DNA of 64,000 bases from Saccharothrix espanaensis DSM 44229 (GTDB taxonomy: Bacteria > Actinomycetota > Actinomycetes > Mycobacteriales > Pseudonocardiaceae), in the NCBI RefSeq assembly GCF_000328705.1, contig NC_019673.1, positions 8,815,501 to 8,879,500 of the forward strand, given 5' to 3'. Under the pieces are notes generated by a model. It was not told the DNA's origin, did not search any database, and worked only from the letters and a program-made list of their open reading frames with translations. Shown in pieces: positions 1 through 6,672 of this stretch (position 1 is its first letter; each line of letters opens with the position of its first letter). The position numbers and the translations under genes were made by a program.

Positions 1-1
1 C

Positions 2-256
2 GACGCGCCGCGCCTGTTCGCGGTTGGCCTGGAGTACGGCGAACGCCATGACGCGCACGTCGCCGCCTACGGCATGGCCTTCGACGGGTACACGGAGGCC
101 ATCTCCCGCGACGGGACCTTCCGCGTGCAGACCACCAGCCCCGAGGACGTCTTGCGCTACTTCGATGACGAGAGCGTGAGCGCCCACGTCGTGTGGCTGT
201 CCGGGCCGTCTACGGCCAACCTGGACTCGGCAGGTGAGACTTCGTGCGTGAAATGA
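2..256 (+). CDS. Hypothetical protein, 5'-truncated by the window edge
   Basis: An open frame runs from the first complete codon of the window to a TGA at 254-256, giving 84 visible residues; the N-terminus lies upstream of the window. I recognise no family. The visible part is mixed hydrophilic and hydrophobic with no membrane segment or Cys/His metal site. Its stop overlaps the start region of the downstream phosphotransferase, so the two are probably co-transcribed and translationally coupled. It could be cargo of the integrative element to the right or ordinary chromosomal sequence; nothing seen here decides. Confidence 0.6.
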   Translation, partial: DAPRLFAVGLEYGERHDAHVAAYGMAFDGYTEAISRDGTFRVQTTSPEDVLRYFDDESVSAHVVWLSGPSTANLDSAGETSCVK

Positions 257-1185
257 TCGACAACGACGACCAAGACGAGAGGTCCGGGGCCTTGGCGGCA
301 GGGTTCGATGAGCAGGCGGCACGTGCCGCGCTGGTCCGCGCCTGTGCGGCGGCGAACTTGGAAGTTGCCGACCCCCAACTCCTCCGTCTGGGCGAGAACG
401 CCATCTTCCGTCTGAACGGCACCGGGACCGTCGTCCGAATCGCGCGGAACGACACGCATTGGGATGACGCGGTCAAGGAAGTGAACGTCGCGAAGTGGTT
501 GGGCCGCAACGACTTCCCGAGTGCACGCACGACCGATGTGCCGCAACCGCTCCTGGTTGACGGCGGCTACCCAGTGACGTTCTGGGCGTTCATCGATGGC
601 AGGAACGGCCAGCCGGGGGACGTCGGGACGTTGGGGGCGCTGCTGCGGCGGCTGCACGCACTCCCCCGGCCTGGCTCGTTCGAGCTTCCGCAACAGGACC
701 TGCTGGCAAGGGTCGAACCGCGGATCGAGTCGTCTCCGATCGACGCCGGCGACAAGGACTTCCTGCTGGAACTCTGCGATCGGCTCGGCTCGGAGATCGG
801 CGGGTTGAACTATGAGCTTCCGGTCGGTCCCGTGCACGGTGACGCGCACGTGCAGAACCTCATGTTCACGGGGTCCGCACCGACGTTGATCGACTTCGAG
901 GCGTTCTCGTGGGGGCATCCCGAGTGGGATCTCGGCGTGACGGCCACGGAGTACATGACGGCGGGTTGGTGGACGGCCGACCAGTACCGCGAGTTCGTGG
1001 ACGCGTACGGCTTCGACGTGACGTCGTGGGACGGGTTCGGAGTGGTGCGGGCTACCCACGAGCTGAAGATGACGACGTGGCTCATGCAGAACGTCCAGAC
1101 GTCGCCGAAGATCGCTGAGGAGTACGCGCTCCGCATCGCGACGCTGCGGGACCGCGAGAACATCGGCGGGTGGAACACCTTCTAG
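244..1185 (+). CDS. Aminoglycoside phosphotransferase (APH)/choline-kinase-family protein
   Basis: A 313-residue kinase-like protein of the APH family, which transfers phosphate from ATP to small hydroxylated substrates; the substrate cannot be told from sequence. The catalytic loop HGDAHVQN (residues 198-205, Asp200 catalytic, Asn205 metal-binding) and the following metal-binding Asp217 in LIDFEAF are intact. The C-terminal part (EWDLG, then a helical segment) fits the family. The GTG at 244 was chosen because an AGGTGAG-type ribosome binding site ends about 6 nt before it; ATG at 253 makes an ATGA overlap with the previous stop and is the alternative. It is convergent with the HTH-TPR regulator ending 4 bp away. 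Antibiotic resistance is possible but not shown; many members are metabolic. Confidence 0.85.
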   Translation: MREMIDNDDQDERSGALAAGFDEQAARAALVRACAAANLEVADPQLLRLGENAIFRLNGTGTVVRIARNDTHWDDAVKEVNVAKWLGRNDFPSARTTDVPQPLLVDGGYPVTFWAFIDGRNGQPGDVGTLGALLRRLHALPRPGSFELPQQDLLARVEPRIESSPIDAGDKDFLLELCDRLGSEIGGLNYELPVGPVHGDAHVQNLMFTGSAPTLIDFEAFSWGHPEWDLGVTATEYMTAGWWTADQYREFVDAYGFDVTSWDGFGVVRATHELKMTTWLMQNVQTSPKIAEEYALRIATLRDRENIGGWNTF

Positions 1186-1189
1186 GGGC

Positions 1190-2605
1190 TCACGCGACGC
1201 GCGACAGGACCACGGCGGTGCCCAGCGTGACCTCCGGGTAGGTGCCGATGATCCGTTCCGCGAGCTGGCCCACCAGCGGGTGGCGGCTGTGGGCCTCGGT
1301 GAGCGCCTGGTGGAAGTCCAAGAGGTAGCGGACGTAGCGGCTGGACTGGAGTGCGCCGGCGGTGTCGATGGCGTTGATCGCCAGCTCTACGGCCTGGTCC
1401 ACGTCGCCATTGGTCAAGGCTCCGGCTGCGGACACCATCCCGATGAACGCCCTGGTGCGCGGCGGAGTGTCGGCGGGCGCTACGGCGAGGGTCGCGAACT
1501 GGCTGACCTCGGCGGGCTGCCCCAGGTCGCGGAAGCCGTGGGCGGCCTCGCCGGCGAGTTCGGCGGCGTTGAAGTAGCTGATCCACTTGGGTTCGTTGGC
1601 GGGGTCGAACTTGCTGAACGCGAGTTCGGCCTTGGCCAGCACGCGGGCGAACTCCTGGCCGTCGCCACCGCCGGCCAACGCTCGCGCCTCCATCGCCAGC
1701 AGCATCGATTGCACGGCGGGCGTGGCGACGCCCTGTGCGGCGGACTGGGCGGCGCGGGCGAACTGGACGGCGTCGTTGTGGCGTCCGAGGTAGTTGGCCT
1801 GGTGGCTGAGGTTGGACAGCAGTCGTGCGCCGGTCACCGGGCTCTCGGCCTCTCTGGCGAGGCGTAGGCCCTGGATGAAGTAGCGCTGAGCGGCAGCGTG
1901 TCGGCCGGCGTCGTAGGCGCTCCAGCCGAGTAGCTGGGCGACGTCTGCGGCGGCGCTGAACAGTTCTCGCCGGACCGGCGCGGGGTGGTCCTGGCGGAGC
2001 AACGGCGTGATCTCGGTCTTGAAGTAGAACAGGAGCATTCGGCGGACGTGCCCGCCCCCGAACTTGAAGTCGAGGTCCATCAGGTGCGCGGCGGTCGTGC
2101 GGATCGCCGTTGCGGCCGTGACCCCGGAGTGCATCGCGGGGTCGTCCGCCACGATCTCCAGCCGATCGCCGAACAGGTAGCCCGTGATGGCTCCGGGGGT
2201 TGATGCCGGGTTCCACGTGGCGGTGATCAGGCTTGGTTGGTCTTCGAGGTCGGCCGCGGTGAGCCTGCCTAGCTGGTCAAGTGCTTCGGTCGGGGTTGCG
2301 GAGTACTCGACGGCGTCGGCTGTGGTGTCCATGCCCACGGCCTGGAGGTTCGCGGTGAACCCGAGGTCAGCGGGCTTGATCGGCCTGCCCAGCTTCGCGC
2401 CCAGGGCCAGGGCTATGTACTGCTGCGTGGTGGCCTTGGGGCTGGTGCCGTCGAGCCACCGCTTAACCGACACGTGGTCGGCTGCGATCGACTCGCCGTC
2501 GCGTGCTGCTAGTTCGCGCACCCGTGCGGCCAGGCCCTTGTTGCTGACGCCTGCTTCCTGCATCACCGCAGATAGGAGGCGGTTCGGCTCCTTCGTCACG
2601 GCCAT
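1190..2605 (-). CDS. XRE-type HTH regulator with C-terminal TPR-like helical repeats
   Basis: A 471-residue protein. Residues about 10-75 form a Cro/C1-like helix-turn-helix with the distinctive motif VSVKRWLDG; the rest (about 140-470) is Ala/Leu-rich paired helices typical of tetratricopeptide repeats. This architecture is common in actinomycete regulators that sense a peptide or small ligand through the TPR part, often encoded by or next to mobile elements. The ATG at 2605 has an AGGGTGA ribosome site at ideal spacing. The upstream 100 bp contains several GGGGTG-containing repeats that could be its operators. No target is evident. It may be cargo or a regulator of the adjacent element. Confidence 0.75.
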   Translation of the reverse strand: MAVTKEPNRLLSAVMQEAGVSNKGLAARVRELAARDGESIAADHVSVKRWLDGTSPKATTQQYIALALGAKLGRPIKPADLGFTANLQAVGMDTTADAVEYSATPTEALDQLGRLTAADLEDQPSLITATWNPASTPGAITGYLFGDRLEIVADDPAMHSGVTAATAIRTTAAHLMDLDFKFGGGHVRRMLLFYFKTEITPLLRQDHPAPVRRELFSAAADVAQLLGWSAYDAGRHAAAQRYFIQGLRLAREAESPVTGARLLSNLSHQANYLGRHNDAVQFARAAQSAAQGVATPAVQSMLLAMEARALAGGGDGQEFARVLAKAELAFSKFDPANEPKWISYFNAAELAGEAAHGFRDLGQPAEVSQFATLAVAPADTPPRTRAFIGMVSAAGALTNGDVDQAVELAINAIDTAGALQSSRYVRYLLDFHQALTEAHSRHPLVGQLAERIIGTYPEVTLGTAVVLSRVA

Positions 2606-2629
2606 GTGATCACCCTGGACACGTAGGTG

Positions 2630-2709
2630 CGCACCCCATCAGGCACACCCCGTGCACCCCCTTCATGTCCCAATGCACCCCTTTGAGCACACTGTTACAC
2701 ACCCCGTGA
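2630..2709. repeat. Cluster of CACACCCCGTG / GCACCCC repeats upstream of the HTH-TPR gene
   Basis: An exact 11-bp direct repeat CACACCCCGTG occurs at 2644-2654 and 2698-2708, with related GCACCCC units between and before them (about 2634, 2655 and 2674). They lie in the promoter region of the HTH-TPR gene and could be binding sites for that regulator. This is inference from position only. Confidence 0.4.
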
Positions 2710-2728
2710 CCTGGCGTTTGCTGTTCCT

Positions 2729-2908
2729 ATGACAGACAAGCCAAGCGAGTTGGAAATCATCCGGGACCGGCTCCGGTCCCTGGCCGCTGAGGTGGCGGGT
2801 GTCAGTGAGGCTGTCGGCCGGCTTGAACGACGCCGTCGCCTTCGAGTCGTTCGACCCGTTGACGCAGGTCAGCCACTGCGGCCCCAAGATCCTCAAGAGC
2901 CCGCATGA
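2729..2908 (+). CDS. Possible 59-residue small protein, antisense to the end of the GntR gene
   Basis: An ATG at 2729 opens a 59-codon frame ending at TGA 2906-2908. The first half, starting MTDKPSELEIIRDRL and continuing through LAAEVAGVSEAVGRL, has the amphipathic heptad character of a short coiled coil. The second half is Arg/Pro-rich and runs antisense to the 3' end of the GntR gene, so it may be non-native read-through. No clear ribosome site precedes it. It may be a real small coiled-coil protein or chance; conservation in related elements would decide. Confidence 0.25.
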   Translation: MTDKPSELEIIRDRLRSLAAEVAGVSEAVGRLERRRRLRVVRPVDAGQPLRPQDPQEPA

Positions 2909-3164
2909 CCTCGGCGGTGGTTGCCGGGGTCGTGGCATCGGGGTTGCGCACGAACACCCCCACGTTGGGGACGCGGGTGATCCAGCCATCGTCGGCCAGT
3001 ACCGCCAACGAACGCTGCATCGTGGCGTTGGTGGTGCCGTACTCGGCCGCGAGCTGCCGGATCGGGGCCAGCCGCTCCCCCGGTTGCAGGTCACCGCCCG
3101 CGATCTTCGCCGCGATCTTGGCCGCCACCTGCTGGTACGGGTGGCCGGACGACTCAAGGTCCAT
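2802..3164 (-). CDS. GntR-family winged-helix repressor (KorSA-like)
   Basis: A 120-residue protein with an N-terminal GntR winged helix (about residues 8-72; the motifs LAPIRQLAAEYGTTNATMQRS and DGWITRV match the recognition helix and wing) and a short C-terminal coiled coil (about 88-112, DLGAAVADLRQRVERLEGD) in place of a large ligand domain. Small GntR proteins of this type are the master repressors (Kor) of AICE replication and transfer genes. The gene is divergent from the small regulatory gene at 3287, with three CTAG-centred palindromes in the shared promoter region, so autoregulation plus repression of the divergent gene is the likely mode of action. The start is 2-4 codons from the expected winged-helix boundary, as usual. 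Confidence 0.85.
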   Translation of the reverse strand: MDLESSGHPYQQVAAKIAAKIAGGDLQPGERLAPIRQLAAEYGTTNATMQRSLAVLADDGWITRVPNVGVFVRNPDATTPATTAEVMRALEDLGAAVADLRQRVERLEGDGVVQAGRQPH

Positions 3165-3183
3165 GCAGGCAGGTTAGCGAGGT

Positions 3184-3195
3184 CGTACTAGTACG
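3184..3195. promoter_or_regulatory. Palindromic operator 1, CGTACTAGTACG
   Basis: A perfect 12-bp palindrome centred on CTAG, 20-31 bp upstream of the GntR gene start. It matches the core of the second and third sites. Probably bound by the adjacent GntR protein for autoregulation (inference from position and symmetry). Confidence 0.65.
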
Positions 3196-3222
3196 TGCGA
3201 GCACCACACAAATGGAGTAGTG

Positions 3223-3236
3223 ACGTACTAGTACGT
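3223..3236. promoter_or_regulatory. Palindromic operator 2, ACGTACTAGTACGT
   Basis: A perfect 14-bp palindrome between the divergent GntR and small-regulator genes. Its right half extends into CTAGTACGTATCA (3228-3240), which recurs exactly at 3254-3266. Centre-to-centre distances to the flanking sites are 40 bp and 26 bp. Confidence 0.7.
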
Positions 3237-3253
3237 ATCAAGGTTTACTTGTG

Positions 3254-3266
3254 CTAGTACGTATCA
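3254..3266. promoter_or_regulatory. Operator 3, direct copy CTAGTACGTATCA
   Basis: An exact 13-bp copy of the right part of operator 2; the left half is degenerate (GTG instead of GTA before the CTAG core). It lies about 20 bp upstream of the start of the 132-residue gene, where a bound repressor would block transcription or translation initiation. Confidence 0.55.
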
Positions 3267-3286
3267 GGATCGACGTGGAGGTTCGG

Positions 3287-3685
3287 ATGGCTTTGCAGGA
3301 TCTGCCGGTGATGCTGGGTGGCTTCAAGCTGATGATCACTGAAGCGCCCTCGGTGAAGCTCAAGGAGCTGGAAGACGGCTCGATGACGCCGGTCGTGGAC
3401 CGGGTGTCGGGTGAGGAGCAGTACGTGGTGACGCTGTTCGCCAAGCCCTTGCCGGTCGACGGCCGCCGGGCGGGCAAGGGGGAGGAGATCCGCGTCAACC
3501 TGCCCGGCGACCCCGGTGAGGGGTTCGAGGAGGGGATGTACGTGGAGCTGGTGAACGCGGTGGTGAACACGTACGAGATTCCGGACCGCAACAACCCGCG
3601 CGTGATCGCGTCGGCGGGTCTGTGGTTCAAGGCGGCCGGACTGAAGCCGGCGGCACGCCCTTCGGTGGTGCCCAACGCGGCCTGA
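3287..3685 (+). CDS. Small AICE regulatory protein, SCO3933-like
   Basis: A 132-residue protein beginning MALQDLPVML, preceded by a GTGGAGG ribosome site 5 nt away; an in-frame GTG at 3251 falls inside operator 3 and is rejected. It contains no helix-turn-helix or membrane segment; it looks like a compact beta-rich domain with alternating hydrophobic strands (YVVTLFAKPLPVD, EGMYVELVNAVVNTYEI). In size and position beside the element's GntR repressor it corresponds to the small proteins annotated as SCO3933-family regulators in other AICEs. By analogy with Pra of pSAM2 it may activate the replication-excision genes, but that is inference. Its promoter is covered by the GntR operators. Confidence 0.7.
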   Translation: MALQDLPVMLGGFKLMITEAPSVKLKELEDGSMTPVVDRVSGEEQYVVTLFAKPLPVDGRRAGKGEEIRVNLPGDPGEGFEEGMYVELVNAVVNTYEIPDRNNPRVIASAGLWFKAAGLKPAARPSVVPNAA

Positions 3686-3714
3686 CGGCCGTTCTCGTAT
3701 CCGACTCCAATGAA

Positions 3715-3768
3715 TTGACCCTATAAGCCGGTTTACTGGACTGCTTGTTCTTTGAGAATTACACAGTG
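3715..3768 (+). promoter_or_regulatory. Transfer-operon leader: possible promoter and rRNA-type boxA-like sequence
   Basis: TTGACC at 3715-3720 could be a -35 element; a matching -10 is weak (TGGACT at 3737-3742). Just downstream, 3744-3768 reads CTTGTTCTTTGAGAATT then ACACAGTG. From memory of actinobacterial rRNA leaders, this resembles their boxA antitermination signal (TTGTTCTTTGAGAACTC followed by AACAG). It is followed by two perfect hairpins. The region has no protein-coding character. Confidence 0.45.
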
Positions 3769-3787
3769 GGTAGAGCCATGCCTAAAT

Positions 3788-3812
3788 CCGGCGCGCTTAA
3801 GCGGTGCGCCGG
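3788..3812 (+). other. Leader hairpin 1
   Basis: Perfect 7-bp inverted repeat CCGGCGC (3788-3794) / GCGCCGG (3806-3812) with an 11-nt loop, in the untranslated leader after the boxA-like element. It has no U-run, so it is not a classical intrinsic terminator. Confidence 0.6.
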
Positions 3813-3825
3813 GATGTTCGGCGGT

Positions 3826-3851
3826 GCCAGGACGTGCAGAACGGTCCTGGC
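3826..3851 (+). other. Leader hairpin 2
   Basis: Perfect 8-bp inverted repeat GCCAGGAC (3826-3833) / GTCCTGGC (3844-3851) with a 10-nt loop, ending 34 bp before the ATG of the next gene. Together with hairpin 1 it gives the leader a boxA-plus-stem-loops layout. Confidence 0.6.
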
Positions 3852-3885
3852 ATCTGCCGTGCGTCCCGTTCAGGTTGGAGGTTTG

Positions 3886-4236
3886 ATGAAAGTTCTGACA
3901 CGTCTCGACATTGCACTCGGCAATGAACTGGGCAAGATCATGAATGCGCTTTCCAGCAAATGCAGACCGCTCACGTGGTCCGTAGATGAATTGGACTGGC
4001 TCGCCGGTCGACTACGGGTTTCAGCCTTTCCCGGATCGGATTACTCCGACGACGAGGGCTTGACGGTGGTGAACGAGTGGGTGGACGCCTTCGGCCTCGT
4101 TGTGACCCAGGGAAGTACATGTCCGGGGGTGATCGAGTACGTGGGAGTCATCGGCGACATCCCGGTGAAGCTTTGGGGCGTGGTCGATCGCGACGTGTTC
4201 GAGCGTCTGGAGGTGACACATGGGCAGGAGCGCTGA
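3886..4236 (+). CDS. Hypothetical AICE protein (116 aa)
   Basis: Starts MKVLTRLDIALGNELGKIM after a GGAGG ribosome site (3877-3881); an in-frame upstream ATG at 3745 would put the boxA-like leader and both hairpins inside the coding region and is rejected. No recognised domain. The C-terminal half has alternating hydrophobic strands (VIEYVGVIGDIPVKLWGVV), suggesting a small alpha/beta fold. It is the first gene of a run of tightly spaced AICE genes and its 3' end overlaps the next start by 17 bp, so it is part of the transfer operon. Function unknown. Confidence 0.65.
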   Translation: MKVLTRLDIALGNELGKIMNALSSKCRPLTWSVDELDWLAGRLRVSAFPGSDYSDDEGLTVVNEWVDAFGLVVTQGSTCPGVIEYVGVIGDIPVKLWGVVDRDVFERLEVTHGQER

Positions 4237-4471
4237 GCAGCGCTACGGGAACTTGGTCAACTCGATGGACTTCGTGACTGACCAGCTCGGGCCGGTCGGG
4301 AAGTTGGTCGACAAGATGCGGGACAACCCGGCCCCGCCCGGTTCGTGGCGGGTGACACCGCCGGACGAGTTGAAGAAGATGCTCGCCGGCGTTCTGGAGA
4401 AGTTGAGCGCGTTGAAGGACTCGGCGGTCAGGTACGAGACCGAGTTGAAGACCCGCGAGTGGAAGGTCTGA
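4220..4471 (+). CDS. Small helical hypothetical protein (83 aa)
   Basis: Begins MGRSAEQRYGNLVNSMDFV; a GGAGGTGAC ribosome site lies 3-4 nt before the ATG, inside the 3' end of the preceding gene. The C-terminus (PPDELKKMLAGVLEKLSAL and beyond) is a predicted long charged helix. No family is recognised. Overlap with the upstream gene and 5-bp spacing to the next small gene indicate one translationally coupled set. A role in transfer or element regulation is guessed only from position. Confidence 0.65.
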   Translation: MGRSAEQRYGNLVNSMDFVTDQLGPVGKLVDKMRDNPAPPGSWRVTPPDELKKMLAGVLEKLSALKDSAVRYETELKTREWKV

Positions 4472-4476
4472 CCGGC

Positions 4477-4677
4477 ATGTCACAGCAGTTGAACATCGTG
4501 TTGGAGTCCTTGGACAAGGCCATGTTGCAGCTCCGTCTTGCGCTGCGAGATGTGCCGTATCGGCGTGAAGGGTTTCGTTCGGACCACTTGGCGTTCGTCA
4601 AGTCGGTGGCTCGGCTGAGGGTTGCGTTGTCTTACTCGCGGTCCCAGCTCGAACCGCGGCGACGTCGGCGCGCATAG
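4477..4677 (+). CDS. Small hypothetical protein (66 aa), basic C-terminus
   Basis: Starts MSQQLNIVLESLDKAM, with GGAAGG 10 nt upstream and only 5 bp after the preceding stop. It is helical, with a conspicuously basic tail ending RRRRRA that suggests nucleic-acid contact. Longer in-frame starts upstream (from 4345) run antiparallel in phase with the previous gene and are rejected. No family recognised. Confidence 0.6.
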   Translation: MSQQLNIVLESLDKAMLQLRLALRDVPYRREGFRSDHLAFVKSVARLRVALSYSRSQLEPRRRRRA

Positions 4678-4697
4678 GCGCAATCAGAGAACGTTCC

Positions 4698-4734
4698 GCA
4701 GCGGCCGGTCACTTATGTGGTGGTCGGCCGCTGC
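4698..4734 (+). other. Hairpin just upstream of the translocase gene
   Basis: Perfect 10-bp inverted repeat GCAGCGGCCG (4698-4707) / CGGCCGCTGC (4725-4734), loop 17 nt, ending about 9 bp before the ribosome site of the FtsK-like gene. It may attenuate transcription or translation into the transfer gene. Confidence 0.55.
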
Positions 4735-4757
4735 CGTGCGGGAAGGAGGGATCGGGG

Positions 4758-6140
4758 ATGTCGAATTCGGTGGTGGGAACGTCTCGGCGGTCGGCGGGAT
4801 GGGAGTTCCGCACGGTGCGGTGGTTTGTACGTCATCCCGGCGCGGTGGCCGGCGGTGGCGGGCTGGGGGCGTCGCTGGCCGAGCTCGGCCCGACCGTGAC
4901 CGGCGGGATTGTCGGCGGGGCCGTGGTTGGCACGGCGGCTTGGTATCGCGGGCACCCCGACACCTTCGACGCCTGGGCGGCTCCGGTGCTGCGGGCGTGG
5001 CGACGTCGGTGGGCCGGTGCCTACACCGGGCGTCGCTGGGTGAGCCTGATGGGCTCGTGCGGGCTGACCAAGCCGCACCACAAGAACGGTGAACTGCTGG
5101 TGCCGCGTGTGCTGCGGGTCCGGTCGTGGTCGGCGTCGATCGACACGGTTCGGGTGCGCATGGTGCCTGGTCAGGCGTTGCGGGCCTTCTCCGCTGTGCT
5201 GCCGGAGTTGGCGGCGACGTTGAAGGCCGAACGGGTCGCGGTCGAGCAGGGGCGGCCTGGTGAGGTCGTGTTGATCGTGCAGCGGGACGAGCCGTTCACG
5301 CAGGTAATCCCGGCTCCGGAGATGCCAGAGTCCTCTGAGGCGGTCGACCTGCGGTCGTTGTGCCTCGGAGAGACGGAGCTGGGCGGGGAGTGGCGTGAAC
5401 CGCTGATCGGTACCCACCACCTGACGGCCGGTGCTACCGGGGCGGGCAAGAACTCCGTCGTGATGGCGAAGCTGCGGGCGGTCGCGCCGATGATTCGTGA
5501 CGGGTTGGTGCGGCCGTGGGTGTGTGACCCGAAGCTGTTCGAGTTCGTGGCCCTGCGGCCGATCCTGGATGGTCGGTACGCGGACACGCCGGAGGACTGC
5601 GCCGAGTTGATCGCGCGGTTCGTGGAGAACATGCAGCGCAAGCAGAAGCGGTTGCAGCGCAAGAAGAAGCGCGGCCTGCCGGTGTCGCGGGAGAACCCGT
5701 TGGACTGGCTGATTGTCGATGAGGTGGGGTTCCTGCTCGCCTACAACGCGGAGCACGCGCACGAGATCACCTCGGCGTGCTCGGTGATCTCCAGCATGGG
5801 GCGCGCTACCAACGACATTCTTGATGTCTACGTGCAGGAACCGTCCAAGGACGTGGTTCCGATCCGGGACCTGCTGCCGCACAGGGTGTGCCTGCGGGTC
5901 ACCAGCGAACGGCACCCGGACATGGTCCTGGGCGACGGTGCCCGTGAGCGCGGCGCTATCGCGGATGAGATCTCTGCCGACGAGTCGAGCGCCGGTATCG
6001 GCTTCCGGGTCGACCCGCGTTCGCGCGTCCCCCGGCGGGTGCGAGCTGCCTACACGTCCGATGCGGACGTTGACGAGCTCGTGGCGTTCGTGAAGGCCGG
6101 TCCCGCCGATGGCGGCTCGGGTCTGCGCGCTGTCGCCTGA
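4758..6140 (+). CDS. FtsK/SpoIIIE-type conjugative DNA translocase (Tra)
   Basis: A 460-residue protein with an N-terminal hydrophobic region (about residues 28-62, Gly/Ala-rich) for membrane attachment and a C-terminal FtsK-like motor. The P-loop is GATGAGKNS at 225-233, where Asn232 follows the catalytic Lys231 in place of the usual Ser/Thr; Walker B is LIVDE (Asp321-Glu322). In AICEs a single hexameric translocase of this kind moves double-stranded DNA between mycelia, so this is the transfer protein. A GGAGG ribosome site precedes the ATG by about 10 nt. It is shorter than FtsK, lacking a long linker and a recognisable gamma domain. The leader hairpin at 4698-4734 may regulate it. Confidence 0.9.
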   Translation: MSNSVVGTSRRSAGWEFRTVRWFVRHPGAVAGGGGLGASLAELGPTVTGGIVGGAVVGTAAWYRGHPDTFDAWAAPVLRAWRRRWAGAYTGRRWVSLMGSCGLTKPHHKNGELLVPRVLRVRSWSASIDTVRVRMVPGQALRAFSAVLPELAATLKAERVAVEQGRPGEVVLIVQRDEPFTQVIPAPEMPESSEAVDLRSLCLGETELGGEWREPLIGTHHLTAGATGAGKNSVVMAKLRAVAPMIRDGLVRPWVCDPKLFEFVALRPILDGRYADTPEDCAELIARFVENMQRKQKRLQRKKKRGLPVSRENPLDWLIVDEVGFLLAYNAEHAHEITSACSVISSMGRATNDILDVYVQEPSKDVVPIRDLLPHRVCLRVTSERHPDMVLGDGARERGAIADEISADESSAGIGFRVDPRSRVPRRVRAAYTSDADVDELVAFVKAGPADGGSGLRAVA

Positions 6141-6189
6141 GTCTTCTTCATACACACCGCCACCTTTGCCTTACGTAGGGAGATTTGCC

Positions 6190-6672
6190 ATGCCTTCAAA
6201 CAGCCCTCGATCCCTCGACCGGATCGTTCGCACGCTGCTGTCCCTGATCCGCTCGTACCGGCTGCCACGTCCGGACCGCTTGGTCGTGTCGACGTCGTCG
6301 GGGTCGGTGCACGCGGAGTTCAGCTCCGGCACAGCACCGGATCGGCTCGCGGCGCTGCTGCTGTGGGTCACCCGACTAGATGGCGTGCGGCTGACCTGGA
6401 CGCTGCGGCCGGACCGGACCTTGACCGTGGCGGCGACCGCTCGCAACGGCTCGGGCCTGGTGTTCGGCCTGACCGCGTCGGCTGCGGTCGCGGACCTGGG
6501 CGGCGTCCCGGCCGGTGACGTTGGCAGCGGCCTGGTGGTCCTCGCCGGTGTCTTCCGCGTCGCGCCCATGGTCGTGGAGCCGGTGACGTTCGAGGAGGTG
6601 GCCCGTCTGGTCCACGTCGGTCGCGCGGTGGTCCGACCTCGTCAGGCCGCTTCCGGGGCGGTGGCGGCGTGA
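6190..6672 (+). CDS. Hypothetical AICE protein (160 aa)
   Basis: Begins MPSNSPRSLDRIVRTLLSL after a GTAGGGAG ribosome site; upstream in-frame starts overlap the translocase gene and lack a ribosome site. The middle shows regular beta strands (RLVVSTSSGSVHAEF, VRLTWTLRPDRTLTVAA), but no known domain is recognised. The TGA overlaps the GTG start of the WhiB-like gene (GTGA), so the two are translationally coupled. Similar-size unknown proteins follow the translocase in many AICEs; the function is not known. Confidence 0.65.
   Translation: MPSNSPRSLDRIVRTLLSLIRSYRLPRPDRLVVSTSSGSVHAEFSSGTAPDRLAALLLWVTRLDGVRLTWTLRPDRTLTVAATARNGSGLVFGLTASAAVADLGGVPAGDVGSGLVVLAGVFRVAPMVVEPVTFEEVARLVHVGRAVVRPRQAASGAVAA

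Noticed and set aside
244-1185. Calling the APH-family gene an antibiotic-resistance determinant
   Set aside because: Only generic kinase motifs are visible; many APH-family members act on metabolites, and no resistance context is present.
3745-3885. N-terminal extension of the 116-residue AICE protein starting at 3745
   Set aside because: It would translate through the boxA-like element and two perfect hairpins, and a good GGAGG site serves ATG 3886 instead.
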